Source: Pseudomonadota bacterium
GTDB lineage: Bacteria; Pseudomonadota; Gammaproteobacteria; Burkholderiales; Ferrovaceae
Assembly (NCBI GenBank): GCA_028873535.1
Contig: JAGWIJ010000007.1
Coordinates: 1 to 51,424, forward strand
Length of the DNA: 51,424 bases
Direction of reading: 5' to 3'
Of this stretch, positions 18,108 through 26,912 are shown piece by piece. Within the stretch, counting starts at the first letter, position 1. Every line of letters starts with the position of its first letter. A program made the translations under genes and the position numbers. The notes beneath the pieces were generated by a model. The model ran no database searches. It saw nothing but the letters and a program-made list of their open reading frames with translations, and was not told the origin of the DNA.

Positions 18108-18599
18108 TCAGCGCTTGCGGTCGAGCGTGAGGAAGCGCAGCGTATAGGCGTTGGCTGTATCGGCCGGATGTTCCTCGCTGGACAGCTCGAGCCACTGCGC
18201 GTGATCGATTTCGGGAAAGCAGGCGTCGCCGTCGATGTCGGCCGCGATCTCGGTCAGGTGCAGGCGCTCGGCCAGCGGCAGCGCCTGCGCATAGACTTCG
18301 CCGCCACCGATCACGTACAGCCATGGCGCCTCCTGGCAGACCGCCAGCGCGTGCTCCAGGCTGCCAACCGTCTCGACGCCGGGTACCGCGAACGCCGGCT
18401 GGCGTGTCAGCACCAGATTGCGCCGTCCCGGCAGCGGCCGACCGATCGCCTGGTGCGTCCGCCGGCCCATCAGGATCGGATGTCCCATGGTCAGTGCGCG
18501 AAAGCGCCGCAGATCGGCGGGCAGATGCCAGGGCATGGTGTTGTCGCGACCGATCACGCGGTTGCGCGTGTGGGCGACGACCAGCGCGATCCTTGTCAT
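18108..18599 (-). CDS. folA: Dihydrofolate reductase
   Basis: A 163-residue cytoplasmic enzyme that reduces dihydrofolate to tetrahydrofolate with NADPH. It has IALVVAHTRNRVIGRDNTMPWHLPADL with the catalytic Asp29, PILMGRRTHQAIGRPLPGR and LYVIGGGEVYAQALP. The start is ATG at 18597-18599, where the family begins. It lies 17 bases after the PqqU-type receptor gene and so appears to be the last gene of the pqq transcript. folA is more often found next to thyA, which is not in the window. Confidence 0.94.
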   Translation of the reverse strand: MTRIALVVAHTRNRVIGRDNTMPWHLPADLRRFRALTMGHPILMGRRTHQAIGRPLPGRRNLVLTRQPAFAVPGVETVGSLEHALAVCQEAPWLYVIGGGEVYAQALPLAERLHLTEIAADIDGDACFPEIDHAQWLELSSEEHPADTANAYTLRFLTLDRKR

Positions 18600-18615
18600 G
18601 GCGGCGGCTCGCGCC

Positions 18616-20793
18616 TCAGTTGAAATCGTAGCGCGCACGCACGCCACCCAGCCAGGCGCGGCCGGGCGAGGGCTCGTAATAGCGCGCATTGGCGTCGTTG
18701 ACGATCACCGAGCCGGTGTAGGCGCGATCGAGCACATTGTCGACGCGCACGAACTCCTCGAACCGCCAGTTCAGCCTCTGCTGGTGCAGGGTCGCGCGTA
18801 GGTTGAACAGGGCATAAGTGCCAGCGGCCGCGGTGTTGGTGTCGTTGGCAAAGACCTTGTCGCTGAAGCGCGTCTCGACAGCGGCCGATACCCGCGTGTC
18901 GTGCCAGGCCAGCTCGCCGAAGGCCTGCCGGCGGCCGATGCCGGGCAGATGATTGCCGGCAGCGATGGTGCTCCGCGTGACGACCAGGTTGGGGGCGTTG
19001 CCGACGATCGAAAGGCTCTGGTAACTGCTGGAGTAGGTGGCGTCGAGCCAGGTCAGCCCGGCGTAGGCGGTCAGCTCGGGCGCAAGATCGTGTTCCAGGC
19101 TGAGTTCGGTACCGTTGCGCAGGGTGCCAGGCACGTTCTGGTAGTAGGACCGCCCGCTCGCGTTGGCGTACACCCCCAGTTCGTTGCGCGTGAGGATGTG
19201 GAACTGGGCCAGGTTGAAGCGCGTCGATGGATCAAGGCGGGTCTTGATTCCCACTTCGTAATTGTCGCTGGTCGAGGCCTGCAGCCCATAGTTCAGTGCC
19301 GGTCCGGCCGTGAAACTCGTCACGCGCCCGCTCACCGCATTGACCGTCGCGAGCGGGGTGTAAGCCAGTTCGGAGAATGACGGGGTCTCGAATCCGCGGC
19401 CGTAGTTGGCGTAGAGGCTGACGCTTTCGACCGGACGCCAGCTCGCGCCAAGTGCCGGGCTGGTATTGGCGTACTGCGCACTGCCCGGGATGCTGCCGCT
19501 GTAGGCAATGGTGGAGAATTCGACCAGGCTGTGGCGTACGCCGCCAGCCAGCAGCACCGAGGGTGCGGGTGCCCACTGCGCCTGCAGATAGACGTTGGTG
19601 GCACTGACTTCGTCGTTTTCGAAGCGCGTCATGGCGCCTTGCTGGCTGTCGCCATCCACCAGCACGCTGGTGAATACCTTGCGATTCTCCGCCTGCAGTT
19701 CATAGCTTCCCCCGGCTGTCAGTTCGGCGGCGCCGCCCCACCACACGTCATGGTGGGTCGCGTGCAGGTCCCCGCCGTAGAAGTTGCGGTCCAGGTTGAT
19801 CGCACCGCCTGAAAAACTGCTGCTGGAAAGTCCGGCGGCGGCATTGTTGGCAAGATACTGCAGGACGCGGCGGTTGCCCGTGTAGGCGCTGGCTGCAAGT
19901 TCGTCGTCGGCACCCAGGCTGCGCTGGTATTCCAGCCCGGCCTGTTCCGTGTTGATGGTCTTGCGCGAATTCCAGCGCAGCGCCGCGGCATTCGCGCCGC
20001 GCGGATTGGCGGCGGCCTCGGCGGCCGTCAGGCCGGTGGGATCCTGCGCGTCGGGCTGGCCGAAGAAGTTGACCACCAGGCTCAGCTTGCCCTCGCCATC
20101 GGTCGGGATCGAGAGTTTCACGTTGGTGCTGAGACGCTTGGCAGCGCTGTGGGTGCGGTAACCCTCCGTCGAGAAGCGTTCGCTGTCGAGCAGATAGTTG
20201 AGTTCTCCCGGCGTGGTGCCGCCTGCCTCCAGTGATTCGCGTTCGCCACCGAAGCTGCTGCCCTCGAAGCCGAATTCGACTTCGGGATGGGCATCGCCAT
20301 CGCGGCTGATGGCGCGGATCACGCCCCCCGAGGCATTGCCATAGAGCGTGGCGAATGGGCCGCGCAGGACTTCGATACGCTTGATGGCATCCAGGTTGAA
20401 GTTGGCGGCCTGGCCTTGGCCGTCGGGGGAGCTGGCGGGAATGTCGTCGATCAGCAGGCGGATGCCACGGGTGCCGAAGGTGGAGCGTGCGCCGAAGCCA
20501 CGAATCGAGATCTGCAGGTCCTGAGCGTAGTTCTGGCGGTTGTTGATCACCAGGCCAGGCACACGCTGCAGGGTCTCCGACAGGTTCACGCCGGCCTGGC
20601 CGTCACGCAGCCGCGCGGCATCGACCGCATCGATGGACAAAGGCAGCGCGAAGCTGCCCTGTTCGCTATGGGTCGCGGAGATCACCACCGGATCGAGCGA
20701 ACCGGCGGGCGCTGGCGTATCGGCGAGCAGTGGCTTGCAGGGCAGGGTGGTGGCGAGCGCCAGGACCAGCGGCAAAGGACGGATGCGGAGCAT
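18616..20793 (-). CDS. pqqU: TonB-dependent outer-membrane receptor, PqqU/YncD-like (PQQ uptake)
   Basis: A 725-residue receptor with a signal peptide (to ...KPLLA), a plug domain and a 22-strand-type barrel. Stretches NRQNYAQDLQISIRGFG, GTRGIRLLIDDIPA, LRGPFATLYGNASGG and the C-terminal GSVIVNDANARYYEPSPGR match E. coli YncD, recently renamed PqqU for high-affinity PQQ import. A TonB-box-like VVISATH follows the signal peptide. It lies 30 bases after pqqE in the same orientation, which strengthens the functional call. ExbB/ExbD at the start of the window could supply energy. The PqqU assignment is from recalled sequence similarity and context. Confidence 0.85.
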   Translation of the reverse strand: MLRIRPLPLVLALATTLPCKPLLADTPAPAGSLDPVVISATHSEQGSFALPLSIDAVDAARLRDGQAGVNLSETLQRVPGLVINNRQNYAQDLQISIRGFGARSTFGTRGIRLLIDDIPASSPDGQGQAANFNLDAIKRIEVLRGPFATLYGNASGGVIRAISRDGDAHPEVEFGFEGSSFGGERESLEAGGTTPGELNYLLDSERFSTEGYRTHSAAKRLSTNVKLSIPTDGEGKLSLVVNFFGQPDAQDPTGLTAAEAAANPRGANAAALRWNSRKTINTEQAGLEYQRSLGADDELAASAYTGNRRVLQYLANNAAAGLSSSSFSGGAINLDRNFYGGDLHATHHDVWWGGAAELTAGGSYELQAENRKVFTSVLVDGDSQQGAMTRFENDEVSATNVYLQAQWAPAPSVLLAGGVRHSLVEFSTIAYSGSIPGSAQYANTSPALGASWRPVESVSLYANYGRGFETPSFSELAYTPLATVNAVSGRVTSFTAGPALNYGLQASTSDNYEVGIKTRLDPSTRFNLAQFHILTRNELGVYANASGRSYYQNVPGTLRNGTELSLEHDLAPELTAYAGLTWLDATYSSSYQSLSIVGNAPNLVVTRSTIAAGNHLPGIGRRQAFGELAWHDTRVSAAVETRFSDKVFANDTNTAAAGTYALFNLRATLHQQRLNWRFEEFVRVDNVLDRAYTGSVIVNDANARYYEPSPGRAWLGGVRARYDFN

Positions 20794-20823
20794 GGCGGGG
20801 GGCGGAACAGCAGGAGCAGGACG

Positions 20824-21981
20824 TCAGCGCGGGAGTTTACAGAATTCCTTCGAATTCTGATCGAGCCGGAACACCAGCGGTCGCGTCTTGTGCGGCTCGG
20901 CAAGCTCGGCGTTGGCCACCGCCGCCTCCACCAGATGGTGGTGTGGCGAAAGCTCGCACACCGGATCGGCCTCGGTGGCATCGCCCGCCAGCAGGTAGGA
21001 CTGGCAACGGCAGCCGCCGAAGTCCTTGTCCTTGTCCGCGCAACTGCGGCAGGGATCCTTCATCCAGCCATCGCCACGGTAGCGGTTGAAGGCGTCGCTG
21101 TCGTGCCAGATTTCGCGCAGACCGAGCTCGCGCACATTGGGGAAGCTGATGCCGGGCAGCATCTTGGCCTCGTGGCAGGGCAGTACCGTGCCGTCCGGCG
21201 TGATGGTGATGAACACCGCGCCCCAGCCGTTCATGCAGGCCTTGGGGCGTGAGGCGTGGTAGTCGGGCACCACGAAATACACGCGCATGCGGTCGCCGAT
21301 GCGGTCGCGGAAGCGCTTCACGGCAGCTTCGGCGGCCGTGAGCTGGGCGCGCGTGGGAATCAGGTGGTCCCGATTGAGATAGGCCCAGCCATAGAATTGC
21401 GAATTGGCCAGTTCCAGGTATTCCACTCCCAGGTCCTCGGCCATCTCGAGGATCTTCTCGATGTGGTCGATGTTCAGACGGTGCAGCACCACGTTGAGCA
21501 CCATCGGGTAGTCGTAGGCCTTGCACAGCCGCGCCACCTTCTGCTTGAGCTCGAAGGTGCGCGTGCTGCCCAGGAAGTCGTTGAGCTCGCGCGTCGAATC
21601 CTGGAATGACACCTGGATATGGTCCAGGCCGGCATCCTTCAGGCCCTTGATCTTCGCCTCGGTAAGGCCGATGCCCGAGGTGATCAGGTTGCTGTAGTAG
21701 CCCAGCCGGCGACCCTCGGCGACGAGTTCGACCAGATCGTCGCGCATCAGCGGCTCGCCACCGGAAAAGCCGAGCTGTGCCGATCCCATCGCACGGCCTT
21801 CCTGCAGCACGCGCACCCAGTCCGCGGTACTGAGCTCGCGCCCGGCGGCCATGTAGTCGAGCGGGTTGGAGCAGTACACGCAATGCAGCGGGCACTTGTA
21901 GGTCAGCTCGGCCAGCAGCCACAAAGGCGGCCGGATGGCCGCGCGTGCGGCCTCAGCGGTATTCGATCCAGCCGTTTCCAT
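20824..21981 (-). CDS. pqqE: PqqA peptide cyclase, radical SAM/SPASM enzyme
   Basis: A 385-residue enzyme that links Glu and Tyr side chains of PqqA by a C-C bond, the first step of PQQ synthesis. The radical SAM motif CPLHCVYC has cysteines at 30, 34 and 37 (preceded by LAELTYK). GFSGGEPLMRDDL, and the C-terminal SPASM cysteines in CMNGWGAVFITITPDGTVLPC, and CRSC...GCRCQSY for auxiliary Fe-S clusters, are present. Its start overlaps pqqD by 29 bases. It works with the PqqD chaperone. Confidence 0.96.
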   Translation of the reverse strand: METAGSNTAEAARAAIRPPLWLLAELTYKCPLHCVYCSNPLDYMAAGRELSTADWVRVLQEGRAMGSAQLGFSGGEPLMRDDLVELVAEGRRLGYYSNLITSGIGLTEAKIKGLKDAGLDHIQVSFQDSTRELNDFLGSTRTFELKQKVARLCKAYDYPMVLNVVLHRLNIDHIEKILEMAEDLGVEYLELANSQFYGWAYLNRDHLIPTRAQLTAAEAAVKRFRDRIGDRMRVYFVVPDYHASRPKACMNGWGAVFITITPDGTVLPCHEAKMLPGISFPNVRELGLREIWHDSDAFNRYRGDGWMKDPCRSCADKDKDFGGCRCQSYLLAGDATEADPVCELSPHHHLVEAAVANAELAEPHKTRPLVFRLDQNSKEFCKLPR

Positions 21982-22240
21982 GCGCGATCTCCAGGAAGGA
22001 CATGACGTCGGACTCGAGGCCCGGATGGTTGAAGGCGCGCTCGAGGTCGGCGGTGATGTCGGCCACCGAGGCCTTGCCGTCGCAGCGCCGCAGGATTTCG
22101 CCGGCGCTCTGGTTGAGCTGCACCATGCCCTCCGGGTACAGCAGCACGTGCTTCTGCTGCACTTCTTCCCATTGCATGCGGAACAGCCGGCGGATGGCCG
22201 GAATGCTGTCGCGGCCGGGGCGCCGGGCGGACTCAGTCAT
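21953..22240 (-). CDS. pqqD: PqqD, peptide chaperone for PqqA
   Basis: A 95-residue protein. [20 protein letters not shown] followed by [16 protein letters not shown] is the PqqD/RRE fold that binds PqqA and presents it to PqqE. The N-terminal about 15 residues are extra and basic ([10 protein letters not shown]). The start ATG at 22238-22240 overlaps pqqC by 8 bases, and its end overlaps pqqE by 29 bases, so translation is coupled along B-C-D-E. Confidence 0.95.
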   Translation of the reverse strand: MTESARRPGRDSIPAIRRLFRMQWEEVQQKHVLLYPEGMVQLNQSAGEILRRCDGKASVADITADLERAFNHPGLESDVMSFLEIAHGNGWIEYR

Positions 22241-22943
22241 GGTTGCGCGGACGGATCACCAGATTGGTCTCCATCGCATCCAGCATGGTCCACAGCACGT
22301 CCAGCTTGAATTGCAGGATTTCCAGCGCGCGTTCCTGCAGCGCGCGCGTGTTGAAGTATTCCAGCGTGATCGCCAGCCCGTGCTCGACGTCGCGGCTGGC
22401 CTGGGACACGCGGTTGCGGAAATACTGCAGGCCTTCCTGGTCGATCCACGGATAGTGCTCGGGCCAGGTCGACAGGCGCTCCTTGTGGATCTTGGGCGCG
22501 AACAACTCGGTCAGCGAGGAACACACCGCCTCCTGCCACGGGCGCGTGCGCGCGAAGTTGACGTAGGCGTCGACCGCGAACTGCACGCCCGGGAACACGC
22601 CCTTGAGCGAGGTGATGTCCTCGCGTGCCAGACCGGTGGCCTCGCCCAGGCGGATCCAGGCTTCGATACCGCCATCGGTGCCGCCCACGCCGTCGTGGTC
22701 GACGATGCGCCGGATCCATTCGCGACGCACCTCGCGATCCTCGCAGTTGGACATGATCGCGGCATCCTTGCGCGGGATGGAGATCTGGTAGTAGAAGCGG
22801 TTCTGCACCCAGGCACGCACCTGCGCCGGCGTGCACTTGCCGCTGTTGAGCATCACGTTGAAGGGGTGGTGGATATGGTAGGCGGCGCCTTTTTCGCGCA
22901 GTCGTGCCTCGAATTCCTGCTTGCTCCAGGGGGCATTGCTCAC
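22233..22943 (-). CDS. pqqC: Pyrroloquinoline-quinone synthase
   Basis: A 236-residue cofactorless oxidase that closes the ring and oxidises the final PQQ intermediate. It has [38 protein letters not shown], and the conserved [15 protein letters not shown] and [17 protein letters not shown] blocks, all typical of PqqC, and normal length. It is cytoplasmic. It overlaps pqqB by 4 bases and pqqD by 8 bases. Confidence 0.96.
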   Translation of the reverse strand: MSNAPWSKQEFEARLREKGAAYHIHHPFNVMLNSGKCTPAQVRAWVQNRFYYQISIPRKDAAIMSNCEDREVRREWIRRIVDHDGVGGTDGGIEAWIRLGEATGLAREDITSLKGVFPGVQFAVDAYVNFARTRPWQEAVCSSLTELFAPKIHKERLSTWPEHYPWIDQEGLQYFRNRVSQASRDVEHGLAITLEYFNTRALQERALEILQFKLDVLWTMLDAMETNLVIRPRNHD

Positions 22944-23854
22944 AGTTCGATCTCCATGCCGTCGTACGAAACCTCGATGCCGTGCGCGGCCAGTTCCGCG
23001 CGCTCCGCTGAATCCTCATCGAGGATGGGGTTGGTGTTGTTGATATGGATCAGCACCCGGCGCTTGTCGGGGTAGCGCGACAGCTGCTCGATCATGCCGC
23101 CGGGACCCGACTGCGGCAGATGGCCCATCTCGCGCGCACGCTTGTGCGCGATGCCGCGGCGCGCCATCTCGTCGTCGGTCCAGCAGGTGCCGTCCACCAG
23201 CAGGCAGTCGGCCTCGCGCCAGGCCGCTTCGACACGCGCGTCGATCTCGACCAGGCCGGGGGCGTAGAACAAGGTCTTGCCGGTGCGCCGGTCATGGATC
23301 GACAGACCCAGGTTGTCGCCTTCGTGGGGATCGTCGCGGTGGGTGGAATAGGGTGGCGCCTTGCCGGCCACCGGGATCGGGCGGAACACCAGATCCTCGG
23401 CGCCGATGGGACTGAAGGCGTCGGCGGGCGTGAAGCCGATGCGATGCCAGCGCGGCTCGCAGTAGTGGGTCAGCAGGCGCAGGATCGGGTTGGTCGCGCT
23501 CAGGTCCTGGTGCACCGGTTCGGTGCAGTAGAGTTCGAGCACCTTGCCCTCGCGCAGCATCAGCAGGCCGGTACTGTGGTCGATCTGGGCGTCCATCAGC
23601 ACCACCGAAGCGATGCCGGTGTCACGGATGGCACGTCCCGGCTGCAGGGCAGGGAACTGGCGGATCTGGGTCAGGATGTCGGGCGAGGCGTTGAGCAGCA
23701 CCCAGCGCACGCCATCCTGCGACACCGCGATCGACGACTGGGTGCGCGGCGTGGCGCGCAGGGTGCCGCGGCGCGAACCGTCGCACATCGGGCAGTTGCA
23801 GTTCCACTGGGGGAAACCGCCGCCGGCGGCGGATCCCAGCACTCGGATTTTCAT
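22940..23854 (-). CDS. pqqB: PqqB, metallo-beta-lactamase-fold PQQ biosynthesis protein
   Basis: A 304-residue protein. It has [20 protein letters not shown] with the metal-binding CNCPMC (residues 19-24), [18 protein letters not shown], and [16 protein letters not shown]. PqqB belongs to the metallo-beta-lactamase fold and has been shown in other species to hydroxylate the Glu-Tyr intermediate. It is separated from pqqA by a 67-base gap that contains an intrinsic terminator. AAGGA lies just upstream of the ATG, within a short CAAGG-T-CCTTG dyad. Confidence 0.95.
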   Translation of the reverse strand: MKIRVLGSAAGGGFPQWNCNCPMCDGSRRGTLRATPRTQSSIAVSQDGVRWVLLNASPDILTQIRQFPALQPGRAIRDTGIASVVLMDAQIDHSTGLLMLREGKVLELYCTEPVHQDLSATNPILRLLTHYCEPRWHRIGFTPADAFSPIGAEDLVFRPIPVAGKAPPYSTHRDDPHEGDNLGLSIHDRRTGKTLFYAPGLVEIDARVEAAWREADCLLVDGTCWTDDEMARRGIAHKRAREMGHLPQSGPGGMIEQLSRYPDKRRVLIHINNTNPILDEDSAERAELAAHGIEVSYDGMEIEL

Positions 23855-23869
23855 GACAAGGTCCTTGGC

Positions 23870-23903
23870 AAAAAAAAACGCGGGAACCCGGAGGGCTCCC
23901 GCG
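23870..23903 (-). terminator. Intrinsic terminator between pqqA and pqqB
   Basis: Read on the reverse strand, CGCGGGA, GCCC, loop TCC, GGGT, TCCCGCG forms an 11-pair stem (one G-U) followed by nine T residues. It ends about 20 bases after the pqqA stop. Partial read-through would give many pqqA transcripts and fewer pqqBCDE transcripts, which suits a peptide substrate consumed in stoichiometric amounts. Confidence 0.85.
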
Positions 23904-23921
23904 CCCTGACACGTGTTCCGC

Positions 23922-23996
23922 TTAGCGGGTGGCGATGTACATCGTCACTTCGAAGCCGAAACGCAGGTCGGTCGCAACGGGGGTGGTCCAGGCCAT
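23922..23996 (-). CDS. pqqA: PqqA, precursor peptide of PQQ
   Basis: A 24-residue peptide on the reverse strand, ATG at 23994-23996, stop TAA at 23922-23924. It begins [18 protein letters not shown] and contains EVTMY with Glu16 and Tyr20, the two residues that become PQQ, at the exact spacing required (E-x3-Y). It ends YIATR. GGAGA lies about 8 bases upstream of the start. It is first in the pqq operon. Confidence 0.97.
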   Translation of the reverse strand: MAWTTPVATDLRFGFEVTMYIATR

Positions 23997-24151
23997 GATG
24001 AGTTCTCCAGTGGAATTATTGAAATGAGCCAAGAGGCTGCGTGAGCGGGCCGGTTCGTCAGGCAACCTTGCGGCCGCGGCAGCGAACCAACCTGGGATCC
24101 ACTATGGCGCGAGCGGCCCGGCGCCGTCAGCGGGCATTTGCCCGATCACCC

Positions 24152-24168
24152 CTCATGAATTTCATGAG
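24152..24168. promoter_or_regulatory. 17-base palindrome between pqqA and the sensor kinase
   Basis: CTCATGA-ATT-TCATGAG is a perfect 7+7 inverted repeat located in the 232-base divergent gap, 60 bases upstream of the kinase start and about 155 bases upstream of pqqA. The position and symmetry suggest an operator for a dimeric regulator, possibly the LuxR-type regulator encoded next door. The rest of the gap shows no gene. Confidence 0.45.
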
Positions 24169-24228
24169 CCCGCTGCGGCAGGGCCGTCGACGGGGCTGCC
24201 GGCGGGGCGTGCGGTATCATTCGCGTCC

Positions 24229-25602
24229 ATGACCCTGCGTACCCAGATCAACCTGCTCATCGCACTGCTTCTCGGCCTGTTCCTGGGGGCCGTGGTGGCG
24301 CTCGAGATCGACGCGACGCGACGCAGCATCCGCGAAGAGCTCGAAGCCTCGACCCGGATCACGCTGCAGCTGCTGGGGACCGTCATTGCCGACGCCCAGG
24401 CGCGCGGTGCCGGCATCACGCCACGCACGCTGGCGGCCTTCCTGGATCATCTGGGACGCGTGCGCGCCAATGACATCGAGCTGCTGGATGCTGCCGGCAA
24501 TCGGCTCTACCAGTCGCCGCAGTCGCACTACAAGCAGGGCCGCGACGCCCCGGCATGGTTCGTCGAGCTGGTCGCCCCGGCCGTGCAGACGGCGCGCATC
24601 CGTGTCTCCGGCGGCATGGTGACCATCACACCCGATCCCTCGCGTTCGCTGGTCGATGCCTGGGATTCCCTGTCCAGCCTGCTGTGGCTGGCCCTGGCCT
24701 TCTTCGCCTGCGTGCACGTGCTGGTGTTCTGGCTGGCAGGCCGGGCGCTGGCACCGTTGTCCGCTTTTTCGCGCGCACTGCAGCAGGTCGAGCGCGGCGA
24801 ATTCCACGCGCGCGTGGAACGCTTTTCCGGCGTCGAGTTCGGCCGCCTCGCCGATACCTTCAATCGCATGGCGCAGGCCGTCGAAGAGAGCTTCAGCCTG
24901 CGACGCGAATCGGCGCGGCGCGCCGAGGAGCTGCGCGAGAACCGTGCGATCACGGCGCTGATCCAGCAGCATGTGGAAGAGGAACGGCGCGCGCTGGCAC
25001 GCGAGCTCCATGACGAGCTGGGGCAGGGCGTGACGGCGGTGCGCACCATCGCCAGCTCGATCGCGCACCGCGCGCGCGAACGCGCGCCGGAACTCGAGAC
25101 CAACGCGCTGGCGATCGTCGACGTGGCCGGCCAGATGTACGACGCCATGCACGACATGGTGCGCCAGCTGCGCCCGATTGCCCTCGACAACCTGGGCCTG
25201 GCCGATGCGCTGCGCGAACTCGCGGCGTCCAGCCGGCAGCGCACACCCGAGCTGTCGGTGGACCTGGTGCTGCGCGACGAGCTGGATGGCCTGGACGAGG
25301 TCACCAACATCACGGCCTATCGCATCGTCCAGGAATGCCTGACCAACGTCGCGCGGCACGCCGGCGCGGACACCGTGACGGTGGTGCTCGGCCGCTCGCC
25401 AGATGGCGCGGAACTCGAGATCGAAGTGCGGGATAATGGGCGCGGGATGGAACCCGATGCGATCGGCGCCGACCGCATGGGCGTGCGTGGCATGCGCGAG
25501 CGCGTGCACGGCCTGGGCGGCAGCTTCGTCCTCGAGTCCAGCCCCGGCAGCGGCGTGCAGGTGCGCGTGCGGCTGCCGATCCACGAGGAAAATCCTGCAT
25601 GA
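24229..25602 (+). CDS. Sensor histidine kinase, NarX/UhpB type (HisKA_3)
   Basis: A 457-residue membrane kinase. Helix 1 (LRTQINLLIALLLGLFLGAVV) is followed by a periplasmic domain to about residue 140 and helix 2 (LLWLALAFFACVHVLVFWLA). Then come a HAMP-like segment, a HisKA_3 domain with His261 in RELHDELGQGVTAVRT, and an ATPase domain (NVARHAGAD, DNGRGM, GMRERVHGLGG). HisKA_3 kinases pair with LuxR-type regulators, as here. It diverges from pqqA. Kinases of this class control pqq and alcohol dehydrogenase genes in pseudomonads, so control of the pqq operon is a reasonable inference. The signal is unknown. Confidence 0.88.
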   Translation: MTLRTQINLLIALLLGLFLGAVVALEIDATRRSIREELEASTRITLQLLGTVIADAQARGAGITPRTLAAFLDHLGRVRANDIELLDAAGNRLYQSPQSHYKQGRDAPAWFVELVAPAVQTARIRVSGGMVTITPDPSRSLVDAWDSLSSLLWLALAFFACVHVLVFWLAGRALAPLSAFSRALQQVERGEFHARVERFSGVEFGRLADTFNRMAQAVEESFSLRRESARRAEELRENRAITALIQQHVEEERRALARELHDELGQGVTAVRTIASSIAHRARERAPELETNALAIVDVAGQMYDAMHDMVRQLRPIALDNLGLADALRELAASSRQRTPELSVDLVLRDELDGLDEVTNITAYRIVQECLTNVARHAGADTVTVVLGRSPDGAELEIEVRDNGRGMEPDAIGADRMGVRGMRERVHGLGGSFVLESSPGSGVQVRVRLPIHEENPA

Positions 25603-25645
25603 AGTGCCACACCGCCCCCCCCAAGATGCGCATCGCGAGGACACG

Positions 25646-26281
25646 GTGAGCCTGCGCGTGATGCTGGTCGATGACCACGCGGTGGTGCGCATGGGCTTCC
25701 GGCTGCTGCTCGAGAGCGACCCGGGGGTCCAGGTGGTGGCTGAGGCGGACAGCGGCGAGGCCGCGCTGCGGCTCTATCCCGAGGTCAGGCCGGACGTGGT
25801 CGTGATGGATGTCTCGATGCCGGGCATGGGCGGCATCGAGGCGGTCAGCCGCCTGGTCGCCAAGGATCCGGGTGCCAAGGTACTGGTGCTGTCCGCGCAC
25901 GAGGATACCGTCCACCCCAAGCGCCTGCTCAAGGCCGGCGCACTGGGCTACCTGTCCAAGCGCACCGCTGCCGACGAGCTGCTGCGTGCGCTGCGCCAGG
26001 TGGCCGACGGGCGCAACTACATCGATCCGGTGCTGGCCCAGCAGCTGGCCGTGCAGCAGTTCAGCGGCGACCGTAACCCGGTCGAAGTGCTGTCCGAGCG
26101 CGAGTTCGAGGTCTTCATGCAGCTGGCACGCGGCCAATCGGTCAACCGTATCGCCGAGACGCTGTTCCTCAGTCCGCGCACCGTCGGCACTCATCTCTAC
26201 AATATCAAGCAGAAGCTCGCTGCCGAGAATGCCGCCGAGCTCACCCTGATCGCCATGCGCAATGGATTGCTCGCCCCATGA
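25646..26281 (+). CDS. LuxR/NarL-family response regulator
   Basis: A 211-residue regulator with receiver [13 protein letters not shown], phospho-acceptor Asp55 in [19 protein letters not shown] and a C-terminal LuxR helix-turn-helix ([19 protein letters not shown] followed by [17 protein letters not shown]). The start is GTG at 25646, preceded by GAGG; the ATG further in would delete the first strand. It is 43 bases after the kinase. The final ATGA overlaps the start of ribA. It probably acts with the upstream kinase; the divergent pqqA promoter is the nearest candidate target. Confidence 0.9.
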   Translation: MSLRVMLVDDHAVVRMGFRLLLESDPGVQVVAEADSGEAALRLYPEVRPDVVVMDVSMPGMGGIEAVSRLVAKDPGAKVLVLSAHEDTVHPKRLLKAGALGYLSKRTAADELLRALRQVADGRNYIDPVLAQQLAVQQFSGDRNPVEVLSEREFEVFMQLARGQSVNRIAETLFLSPRTVGTHLYNIKQKLAAENAAELTLIAMRNGLLAP

Positions 26282-26892
26282 CCACACTGCCGCTTGCCTC
26301 GCCCATCGTCCAGCGCTCGGGAATCGCGCGCCTGCCCACGCGTCACGGGCCGTATTCGGCGCGCGCCTACAAGGTCGTCGGCCAGGCCTGCGAGCACCTC
26401 GCCCTGACCATGGGCGAATTCGGCGGCGCTGAGCCACCGCTGGTGCGCATCCATTCCGAATGCCTCACCGGCGACGTGTTCGGATCGCGCCGCTGCGACT
26501 GCGGCCCGCAGCTCGACCATGCGCTGGCCACCATTGCCGCTGCCGGACGCGGCGTGGTCGTCTACCTGCGCGGACACGAAGGCCGCGGCATCGGACTGTC
26601 GCACAAGCTGCGTGCCTACCAGCTGCAGGATGCCGGATTCGATACGGTGGATGCCAACGTCAAGCTGGGCTTTCCGGTCGACATGCGCGACTACGGGGCG
26701 GCGCTGGCCATCCTGGGCGACCTGGGCATTTTCCGCATGCGCCTGATGACCAACAATCCCGACAAGGTGCGGCGCCTGTCGCAGCCGCCGTTCGAGGTGG
26801 TCGAGCGCGTGCCTGTGCTGGTCGGCAACGACGAGGAAAGCCGGCGCTACATCGAGACCAAGCGCGACCGCCTCGGGCACTACTTCGATTGA
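26278..26892 (+). CDS. ribA: GTP cyclohydrolase II
   Basis: A 204-residue enzyme that opens GTP in the first step of riboflavin synthesis. [21 protein letters not shown] holds the zinc-binding cysteines, [19 protein letters not shown] is the active-site block, and [12 protein letters not shown] follows. It is a stand-alone RibA without the RibB domain. Its ATG overlaps the TGA of the response regulator gene (ATGA), so its translation is likely coupled to the regulator, an uncommon arrangement. bdhA follows after 20 bases. Confidence 0.94.
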   Translation: MTTLPLASPIVQRSGIARLPTRHGPYSARAYKVVGQACEHLALTMGEFGGAEPPLVRIHSECLTGDVFGSRRCDCGPQLDHALATIAAAGRGVVVYLRGHEGRGIGLSHKLRAYQLQDAGFDTVDANVKLGFPVDMRDYGAALAILGDLGIFRMRLMTNNPDKVRRLSQPPFEVVERVPVLVGNDEESRRYIETKRDRLGHYFD

Positions 26893-26912
26893 ACCGCAAA
26901 GGGGGAAGTGAA

